NCBI GenBank assembly: GCA_029252045.1 | Contig: JAQXCD010000031.1 | Coordinates: 1-64,000, forward strand | Direction: 5' to 3' | From: Sulfitobacter sp. | GTDB taxonomy: Bacteria; Pseudomonadota; Alphaproteobacteria; Rhodobacterales; Rhodobacteraceae | Length of the DNA stretch: 64,000 bases | In this document: piece by piece, positions 59,376-64,000 of the stretch | How positions within the stretch are numbered: position 1 is the stretch's first letter | Layout of the letters: the number at the start of each line of letters is the position of its first letter | Made by a program: the position numbers and the translations under genes | Notes under the pieces: generated by a model | Seen by the model: only the letters and a program-made list of their open reading frames with translations | What the model was told of the DNA's origin: nothing | Databases searched by the model: none

Positions 59376-59555
59376 CCCGCGCTTGGCGGGGAAGTCCGAC
59401 TGCGCGCGCCACCTGGGGGGATGTCTGCTCGCTCGCGCGCCGGATCTCTTGGTCTAATGAAAGCGAGGGCCTGTATGAAACCTGCTAGAGTTTTATTTTA
59501 TTGTGGGGTCGTTTGGCGCCCCGTGTCTCGTTCTCATCCGATGAACAAGGGATGC
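59332..59555 (-). ncRNA. UpsM-like leader RNA of the division cluster
   Basis: In Rhodobacter sphaeroides the mraZ leader yields the abundant sRNA UpsM by early termination. Here the same position has a perfect terminator on the mraZ strand: GGCGGATTGATC (59364-59375 region) pairs with GATCGATCCGCC (one G-T) and is followed by CTTTTT, about 180 bases before mraZ. The 3' end at 59332 is well supported. The 5' end near 59555 is only inferred from a weak TTGAAA, 17 bases, TGAATT promoter reading and the known size of about 200 bases. Confidence 0.6.
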
Positions 59556-59572
59556 CATGGGAATTCATGGGC
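59548..59572. promoter_or_regulatory. Candidate MraZ operator (three TGGG-like repeats)
   Basis: On the plus strand AGGGA (59548), TGGGA (59558) and TGGGC (59568) recur at exactly 10-base steps. E. coli MraZ binds three TGGGN repeats with five-base spacers. A further TGGGG/TGGCG pair at the same step lies at 59504-59518. The orientation is opposite to mraZ transcription, which leaves some doubt. Confidence 0.5.
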
Positions 59573-60036
59573 GTCTACTATTATTTTCAATCAGAAACAC
59601 AGGATGTTGTTTCACACAGGCCTGAAAAACAACATCTAGAACGAATTTTCAAAGAATTAGCAGCATACCTAGCGGAACTTCAAAATCAGACAACTAGATA
59701 TAGTGTCACCGATGGCGGGTCAAAAATTCCCACGATTTCCCAAAAAAAATCACACACAGAGTTATCCACAATCTATATTCCCCCTTTGTTCCAAAGTAAA
59801 TCAAGTTTGATATCCCGAATCACACCAAATCGGCGCAAATCAGCCGCTACTGAAACGCGGGGACATGGAAACGCCCATCACTTCCCATGCCCTGCCCCAT
59901 CATTTCCCACAACGCCCCACCCTGCGCTGTCTGTGACCCTTTTTGAGCACACACCAACAACACCCCAGCGGATCACCTTGCCATGAACCGGTCAAACAGT
60001 CAGAAAGAAGCTCTATCGCGTAAGGGAACCTGATCT

Positions 60037-60801
60037 GTGTTGACAGCCGCCAACCTTCTCCAGCAAGCCGTGGGTCTTTTGACACACAGCCCGCTGAAGA
60101 CATTGACAGTCGTCGCACCTGCGCTGGTGCTGATGGCGGGTGTGGGTGTTTTTGCAGCCGTTGCAGCGCCTGAATTGCTGATCACCGGCCCCTCGCAGGC
60201 GCATATCGCTGATTTGAGCAGTGGCGTGATGACAATGACTGTCCTCGCTGCATTTATGGTGAGTTATGCGATGATGGTCGTCTTGTGGCACCGCCATACG
60301 CTGGCGGAGACACGGAATGCCCAGCCGCTCAGCGCGCGCTTGTTGTTGGGATATCTGTGGCGGGTTCTGGCGCTGGCCATGGTCCAGCTTGTCGTCAGCA
60401 TGGCGCTGGTGATCCCGCTGGTTCTATTTAGTCGCGGAGCGGACGGGGGCAGCGGTACCCCTGCCCTTGCCTCGGTATTGCTCTCGACGTTCATTACCCA
60501 GCTTGTGCTGTTGTGGCTGTCCCTCAGGCTCAGCCTGATCCTGCCTGCCGCCGCCTTGGGCAAGCCCATCCGCATGACGCTCAGCTGGCGCTACACCCAG
60601 CCGATTGCCCGGTCGCTGTGGGGTGTCGCCGCCGCACTGGCCCTGACCAACACGGCTCTGACAGGCCTTGTGACTTTGCTGGATTTTGCCAGCCCGGGCC
60701 ACAGGCTGGCAATCGAGTTACCGATTTACGTTCTTGAAGGCCTGCTGATCTTTAGCGTGCTCACCACACCCTACTCTTTGCAGACCCAGAAAGCGGCGTA
60801 G
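60037..60801 (+). CDS. Hypothetical multi-pass membrane protein
   Basis: A 254-residue inner-membrane protein with about six hydrophobic helices (near 22-42, 64-84, 102-128, 146-168, 190-212 and 226-244) and a basic C-terminus. I do not recognise a family with confidence. The start is GTG at 60037 after AAGGGAACC; a TTG follows directly and could also serve. It is convergent with the mrp gene, 16 bases apart. Confidence 0.75.
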   Translation: MLTAANLLQQAVGLLTHSPLKTLTVVAPALVLMAGVGVFAAVAAPELLITGPSQAHIADLSSGVMTMTVLAAFMVSYAMMVVLWHRHTLAETRNAQPLSARLLLGYLWRVLALAMVQLVVSMALVIPLVLFSRGADGGSGTPALASVLLSTFITQLVLLWLSLRLSLILPAAALGKPIRMTLSWRYTQPIARSLWGVAAALALTNTALTGLVTLLDFASPGHRLAIELPIYVLEGLLIFSVLTTPYSLQTQKAA

Positions 60802-60817
60802 GCGGGGCGTTACCGCC

Positions 60818-61894
60818 TTAGGCCATCCCCCCTTTGATCAGCCCTTGGGCAATCTGCGCATAAGCCTGTGCCATGGGGCTATCGCCCGCAGCAACCGGCG
60901 TACCGCCGTCACCGGCCAGACGGGTCTCCAGATCAATCGGCAGCGTCCCCAGCAGGGGCACACCCAGCTGCTGGGCCTCGGCGGCGACACCGCCCCGCCC
61001 GAAAATCTCGTGCTGCGATCCACAATCGGGGCACACAAACATCGACATGTTCTCGATCAGACCCAGAACAGGCGTCTTGAGCGTTGCAAACATATCCAGC
61101 GCCTTGCGCGCATCAATCAGCGCCACATCCTGCGGTGTGCTCACCACGATGGCACCTGTCAGTTCGGACTTGGTACAAAGCGTCAGCTGTACATCCCCTG
61201 TACCGGGCGGCAGGTCGACCAACAGAACATCCAGCTCGCCCCACTCGACCTGCCCCAGCATCTGCTGCAACGCGCCCATAAGCATGGGGCCACGCCAGAT
61301 GGTGGCTTTACCCTCTTCCATCATAAATCCGATCGACATCAGCGTGACGCCATGGGCGTGAAGCGGAATGATCGTTTTGCCATCAGGGCTGGCGGGGCGT
61401 CTGTTCACTCCCATCATACGCGGAATGCTGGGACCATAGATATCGGCATCCAGCAGGCCAACCTTGCGGCCCTCGCGGGCCAGAGCAACGGCAAGGTTTG
61501 TACTGATGGTGGATTTTCCCACCCCACCCTTACCAGAACCGATCGCAATGATCCGCTGAACGCCACTGGGCTTGGTTGGGCCGTCTTGGGGTTTGGGGTG
61601 CCCGCCGATCTTGAGGCTGGGCGGCGGGGTTGCGGATTTGGCCGCAGGGCCATGCGCTGTCAGCGCCACAGTAACCTTGGTGACCCCCGGCAGTTCTGCC
61701 ACCAACTTTTCCGCCGCATCCCGCAGCGGCGCCATCGCACGCGCAACATCCGCAGACGGCGCCTCGATCACAAAGCGCACAACGCCTTCCTCAACGGTCA
61801 ACGCGCGCACCATATCATGCGCCATCAGGCTGCGCCCGTCGGGCAGGTTGATCCGCGCAAGGGCGGCTTCGATCTCGGCTTTAGTCACGGACAT
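60818..61894 (-). CDS. Fe-S cluster carrier ATPase Mrp/ApbC
   Basis: A P-loop NTPase of the Mrp/NBP35 family that carries iron-sulfur clusters to target proteins. The 358 residues have an N-terminal DUF59 (MIP18) domain at about 5-80, a linker, the deviant Walker A GKGGVGKS (121-128), VDLPPGTGD, and the cluster-binding pair Cys288/Cys291 in CPDC. ATG 61894 follows AGGAGTAGTGCC; the frame is open upstream but lacks a site. Confidence 0.95.
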   Translation of the reverse strand: MSVTKAEIEAALARINLPDGRSLMAHDMVRALTVEEGVVRFVIEAPSADVARAMAPLRDAAEKLVAELPGVTKVTVALTAHGPAAKSATPPPSLKIGGHPKPQDGPTKPSGVQRIIAIGSGKGGVGKSTISTNLAVALAREGRKVGLLDADIYGPSIPRMMGVNRRPASPDGKTIIPLHAHGVTLMSIGFMMEEGKATIWRGPMLMGALQQMLGQVEWGELDVLLVDLPPGTGDVQLTLCTKSELTGAIVVSTPQDVALIDARKALDMFATLKTPVLGLIENMSMFVCPDCGSQHEIFGRGGVAAEAQQLGVPLLGTLPIDLETRLAGDGGTPVAAGDSPMAQAYAQIAQGLIKGGMA

Positions 61895-62013
61895 GGCACT
61901 ACTCCTATTGGTCAGCACTGACATCGCATATTGTAGCAAAACCACAAGCCATGCCCTGCGACATGACAACGCCTGCACCCCCAAAGCGGATCCACAAAAA
62001 ACGTGCATCAAGA

Positions 62014-62046
62014 GCATATGCACATGCCGCATAGCAGCATTGCGCA
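62014..62046 (+). repeat. Duplicated upstream element, copy 1
   Basis: GCATATGCA, then CGCATAGC and GCATTGC, follow in the same order and nearly the same spacing as in copy 2 at 62283-62316. It lies about 50 bases before the first hairpin of the upstream small RNA. Confidence 0.6.
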
Positions 62047-62090
62047 ATTTTACATTGTGCGATTGCAGCAAATTGATTTAGAAAGATGGC

Positions 62091-62192
62091 ATGAAAGCAA
62101 TCCTCCCGATGGTTTTCTTGAATACCGAAGCGGCCTCCATCCTCCTCCCGGAGGTTCGCTTCATCCTTTTGGCGGCGATATCACCTCCCTGA
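62091..62192 (+). CDS. Possible 33-residue hydrophobic peptide inside the small RNA
   Basis: ATG 62091 opens a frame of 33 codons ending at TGA 62190-62192, inside the terminator loop. It starts MKAILPMVFLNTEAASILLP. AGAAAGATGGC stands before it. Each CCTCC loop reads as Ile-Leu-(Leu)-Pro, so the frame may be an accident of the RNA motif. No similar protein is known to me. Confidence 0.25.
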   Translation: MKAILPMVFLNTEAASILLPEVRFILLAAISPP

Positions 62193-62211
62193 TATTGTCG
62201 CCATTTTTTTT
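62171..62211 (+). terminator. Terminator of the upstream small RNA
   Basis: A 12-pair stem (one G-T) with loop ACCTCCCT and eight T. The loop is identical to that of the terminator behind DUF1127. Confidence 0.92.
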
Positions 62212-62282
62212 GCCCGCAGAAAATACCCTGTCACAAAATTGACATAATTTACGCTACGGAAACAACATCTTGCACATTTGCC

Positions 62283-62316
62283 GCATATGCAAAAAGCGCA
62301 TAGCTGCATTGCAGCA
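62283..62316 (+). repeat. Duplicated upstream element, copy 2
   Basis: GCATATGCA, GCGCATAGC and TGCATTGCAGCA in the order of copy 1. It lies about 75 bases before the DUF1127 start and contains the palindrome GCTGCA / TGCAGC around one T. It may be a promoter-proximal operator shared by both loci. Confidence 0.6.
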
Positions 62317-62391
62317 TCGGTTCTTGTAACGCATGTAAAAATCCCTAAATACTGTTCACAACAAGACGCAATGAGATGAAAAGAGAGCAAC

Positions 62392-62610
62392 ATGGCTTAC
62401 TTCACAGACACAACCGTATCCGTAGCAGCGCAACCACGCCGCGTCGCAGCATTTCTCGACGCAATCGCGCTGAAGCTGCGCCAGCGCAAAGCCTACAACC
62501 AGACATTCAACGAGCTGTGCAAAATGACACAGCGCGACATGGCCGACCTCGGCCTGTGCCGCGGTGATATCCGCCGTCTGTCCCGCGAAGCGGCACAGAT
62601 GGTAAAATAA
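62392..62610 (+). CDS. DUF1127 small protein (CcaF1-like)
   Basis: A 72-residue basic protein. The C-terminal half has the DUF1127 pattern FNELCKMTQRDMADLGLCRGDIRRLSREAA. In R. sphaeroides the related CcaF1 binds RNA and is made from the same transcript as the CcsR small RNAs, under oxidative stress control. The same arrangement is seen here: a CcsR-like RNA follows directly. AAAGAGAGCAAC precedes the ATG. Confidence 0.93.
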   Translation: MAYFTDTTVSVAAQPRRVAAFLDAIALKLRQRKAYNQTFNELCKMTQRDMADLGLCRGDIRRLSREAAQMVK

Positions 62611-62619
62611 TTCGAATTC

Positions 62620-62785
62620 CCTGCGGTCCTTTCCTACCATCGGGTCGCAGGTGAATACGCAGTACGGCAGAGTCTCTACTCCCTGATGACCCTGTGCTGC
62701 GACAGCTGCATCTTTCGTTCCTCCCGATTGAAAGGTGCATCTCATAGAGCGGCGGTCCCCACCTCCCTGGGGCCCGCCGTTTTTT
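62620..62785 (+). ncRNA. Cuckoo/CcsR-like small RNA in the DUF1127 3' region, copy 2
   Basis: Behind the DUF1127 stop come a CCTGCG/CGCAGG hairpin (62620-62651), a longer stem with CTCCC in its loop (about 62661-62700), hairpin 62707-62739 (stem TGCATCTTTC / GAAAGGTGCA, loop TTCCTCCCGATT) and the terminator 62750-62785 (loop ACCTCCCT, six T). Loops two to four expose anti-Shine-Dalgarno sequence. It is probably cut from the DUF1127 message, as shown for CcsR in R. sphaeroides; the 5' end is not defined by sequence. Confidence 0.72.
62750..62785 (+). terminator. Terminator of DUF1127 and its small RNA
   Basis: CGGCGGTCCCC and GGGGCCCGCCG pair with one mismatch over ACCTCCCT, followed by six T. 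The end touches the stop codon of the convergent HTH gene. Confidence 0.92.
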
Positions 62786-62990
62786 ATTGTGCTACCGCTT
62801 CCAACAAATCCCCCGGCTGACACTCCAGCACCGCGCAAATGCGCGCAAGCGTCTCGAACCGCACGCCTTTAACTTTGCCTGACTTCAACAAGCTCAGGTT
62901 TTGTTCCGTGATACCAATAGCCTCGGCAAGGTCCCTGCCCTTCATCTTGCGCTGCGCCATCACAACATCCAGCCTCACGATGATTTCCAT
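62784..62990 (-). CDS. Small HTH regulator (Cro/C1, YozG type)
   Basis: A 68-residue DNA-binding protein that is almost only an HTH: RDLAEAIGITEQNLSLLKSGK near residues 19-39, followed by RFETLARICAVLECQPGDLL. This is the YozG-like Cro/C1 form that usually pairs with a DUF2975 membrane protein, as here, 11 bases behind it. The ATG at 62988-62990 is chosen; a longer frame reaches into the neighbour. It probably regulates the pair. Confidence 0.88.
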   Translation of the reverse strand: MEIIVRLDVVMAQRKMKGRDLAEAIGITEQNLSLLKSGKVKGVRFETLARICAVLECQPGDLLEAVAQ

Positions 62991-63001
62991 CAGATGAACT
63001 C

Positions 63002-63520
63002 CTAGTTCTCGCGCGCGATTTTGATTGCCTCGCGCATTACAAGCCCTAGGAAAAGGAAGGTCAAACCGCAAAACGCCAGACCAATATTGCCGCTGTCATA
63101 CCAGAATCGCAGCGGCAGCGGGCCGTCAGGGTTGTGCCACGAGCGGATCATCGGGCTGACCGCGCCGGCAAGCAACGCCAAGGCGGAGGAAGAAAAGATC
63201 ATACTGCCCATCAGCGTGATCCGCCGCGCGATCTGTTGATCAAAAACCACACCGCGCCGCAGCAGGATCAGCGCCGAAAATCCCGCCAGATATCCAATGA
63301 CGCCAAGGAGAACCGGAATAGCCCAAATTGTGAAAAAGAGGATCCGCGCAGACAGCGGAATCTCTGCAAAGGGGTGGACCCAAGAGTTATCCCGCGCCCA
63401 GCGGCCCCAATCCAGAAACGATAGCTGCAGGTTCCACGACAGCGCCTCATAAGGGTAGTAGATCATCATCGGCAGCATGATGATCATGGCCAGAGATGAG
63501 AGTGAACGAATGCGTTCCAT
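63002..63520 (-). CDS. DUF2975 membrane protein
   Basis: A 172-residue protein with four hydrophobic helices (about 8-24, 62-88, 102-122 and 145-163), the plan of DUF2975. Function unknown; the fixed pairing with a small HTH protein suggests that the membrane protein holds or signals to the regulator. An AGGAGGCAAT site precedes the ATG. The intergenic stretch to the right has ACTGC and GCAGT arms at 63542 and 63565 that could be an operator. Confidence 0.82.
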   Translation of the reverse strand: MERIRSLSSLAMIIMLPMMIYYPYEALSWNLQLSFLDWGRWARDNSWVHPFAEIPLSARILFFTIWAIPVLLGVIGYLAGFSALILLRRGVVFDQQIARRITLMGSMIFSSSALALLAGAVSPMIRSWHNPDGPLPLRFWYDSGNIGLAFCGLTFLFLGLVMREAIKIAREN

Positions 63521-63620
63521 ATTGCCTCCTGACTAAAAATTACTGCCTTACGATAAAAAATATTGCAGTGAAGGTCAATTCATTTATCCATGGGGCCATA
63601 CAACTCTTGGGAGAAGATTC

Positions 63621-64000
63621 TTGAAACACATCATTCTTGCTTGCACACTGGCCCTAACAGCCGTGACCACAGCCCATGCCGAAACGAAGATGTTTCCGAA
63701 TTCAGCGCGGCTTGCGACGGTCTCAGGCATTCAATTGACCACCACGCAGCGCAAACGTTATCAGCAGTTCCGCGCCCAGCGTGTGTACTTCGGCGCCTTT
63801 TATGTCCGCGAAGGGACAGATTTTACCGGCGACACCATCAACTTCCACAGCTTCGACACGGCAAAAGCGGCAGCGCGCAAATATTGCGAAGCGGCATCAG
63901 GCGGTAAAAGCTGCACACTATACGCGGTTACCTATCCGCAAGGAGTAGACCCCAATGCAAAGGGCCTGGCGGGCTTCAGCCAGCCCGCGGCAAAGGACTT
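63621..64000 (+). CDS. Hypothetical secreted protein, 3' end beyond the window
   Basis: From TTG 63621 (GGGAGAAGATTC before it) the frame stays open to the window end, giving 126 residues. It starts MKHIILACTLALTAVTTAHA, a clear signal peptide with cleavage near residue 20. The mature part is rich in Gln, Arg and aromatic residues (RKRYQQFRAQRVYFGAFYVR) and has two cysteines (KYCEAA, KSCTLY) that could form a disulfide in the periplasm. I do not recognise the family. Confidence 0.75.
   Translation, partial: MKHIILACTLALTAVTTAHAETKMFPNSARLATVSGIQLTTTQRKRYQQFRAQRVYFGAFYVREGTDFTGDTINFHSFDTAKAAARKYCEAASGGKSCTLYAVTYPQGVDPNAKGLAGFSQPAAKD

Larger units (their letters stand above)
59153..60036. other. 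Long leader and divergent promoter region upstream of mraZ
   Basis: These 884 bases hold no convincing gene. 59153-59331 is the GC-rich 5' leader next to mraZ. 59332-59555 holds the UpsM-like RNA with its terminator. 59548-59572 has the candidate MraZ boxes. 59580-59860 is clearly AT-richer, with one perfect DnaA box TTATCCACA at 59762-59770 and no other origin-like signal. The right part must hold the promoter of the membrane protein gene at 60037. Confidence 0.6.
62085..62211 (+). ncRNA. Cuckoo/CcsR-like small RNA with anti-Shine-Dalgarno loops, copy 1
   Basis: Three hairpins in a row display CCTCC motifs in their loops: 62093-62117 (loop with TCCTCCC), 62127-62162 (stem GAAGCG/CGCTTC and CCTCC/GGAGG, loop ATCCTCCTCCC) and the terminator 62171-62202 (GGCGGCGATATC / GATATTGTCGCC, loop ACCTCCCT) followed by ATTTTTTTT. 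Loops of this kind define the cuckoo RNA family and the R. sphaeroides CcsR RNAs. The 5' end is estimated. Confidence 0.75.
61895..62391. other. Regulatory region with small-RNA locus upstream of DUF1127
   Basis: 497 bases without a conventional gene. From left to right it holds the mrp promoter side, the first copy of a duplicated element (62014-62046), an anti-Shine-Dalgarno small RNA (62085-62211), an AT-rich spacer, the second copy of the element (62283-62316) and the leader of the DUF1127 gene. Confidence 0.7.

Noticed and set aside
59376-59400. RNase P RNA upstream of mraZ, suggested by GGGGAAGTCCGAC
   Set aside because: The rest of the conserved RNase P core is missing and the terminator lies on the other strand.
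59762-59770. Perfect DnaA box TTATCCACA as sign of a replication origin
   Set aside because: It is a single box; no cluster of boxes, no origin-type genes (hemE, parAB, dnaA) are near. One 9-mer is expected by chance.
59501-59986. Reading frame of 161 codons across the region upstream of mraZ
   Set aside because: It opens with a TTG without a ribosome site, has an erratic composition and overlaps the candidate MraZ repeats and the AT-rich control region.
63590-63907. Frame of 105 codons at the right end
   Set aside because: It overlaps, in another frame, the signal-peptide protein starting at 63621, which has a ribosome site and a proper secretion signal.

Overview
The window is a chromosomal segment of an alphaproteobacterium, almost certainly of the Roseobacter group (Rhodobacteraceae). 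I infer this from the high-GC coding style, the fused pntA with pntB, the two DUF2484 genes inside the cell-wall cluster, the neighbourhood bolA / J-domain protein / cobS / cobT, FtsZ with a long linker, and a DUF1127 gene with anti-Shine-Dalgarno small RNAs. The genus cannot be settled by reading alone. No phage, CRISPR array, rRNA or tRNA gene was seen.

Layout. 1-290: the end of an IS3-family element, cut by the window edge, inserted into a small membrane-protein gene. 539-8.5 kb: transhydrogenase pntAB, an SDR enzyme, a glutamine-amidotransferase-type hydrolase, a GlcG-like protein with malate synthase G (glcB), and DUF2256. 8.6-20 kb: pepN with an SDR and two membrane proteins, a lytic transglycosylase, a protein of unknown family, an acyl-CoA ligase, a TetR regulator divergent from an AhpD-like protein over twin palindromic operators, and creatinase behind a hairpin-rich leader. 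20.2-26.6 kb: an orphan secreted or anchored protein, gatB, then a patch of broken genes (a LAS peptidase with an in-frame TAA, a Na+/Ca2+ exchanger collapsed to about half length, a DUF4177 gene with an in-frame TAA) around an intact thioesterase, then bolA and a J-domain gene. 26.8-33.6 kb: cobS, cobT, an Xaa-Pro aminopeptidase, DUF427 and a ClC channel.

33.7-59.6 kb, minus strand: division and envelope genes in the order mraZ, rsmH, ftsL, ftsI, murE, murF, mraY, an ACT-domain gene, murD, (a flavoprotein gene on the plus strand), ftsW, murG, murC, two DUF2484 genes, a small membrane protein, murB, ddl, ftsQ, ftsA, ftsZ, lpxC, bamD, recN. Most junctions overlap by 1-13 bases, so the cluster is probably read as a few long transcripts. 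It makes lipid II (MurB-G, MraY, Ddl), builds the divisome (FtsZ, A, Q, L, W, I) and links it to outer-membrane assembly (LpxC, BamD). The leader of mraZ carries a strong terminator hairpin in the position of the Rhodobacter sRNA UpsM, and three TGGG-like repeats at 10-base spacing that resemble MraZ operators.

60-64 kb: a membrane protein, the Fe-S carrier ATPase Mrp/ApbC, then the most unusual stretch: two small-RNA loci whose hairpin loops carry CCTCC(TCCC), one upstream of and one directly behind a DUF1127 gene, with a duplicated element in front of each. An HTH regulator with a DUF2975 membrane protein and a truncated secreted protein end the window.
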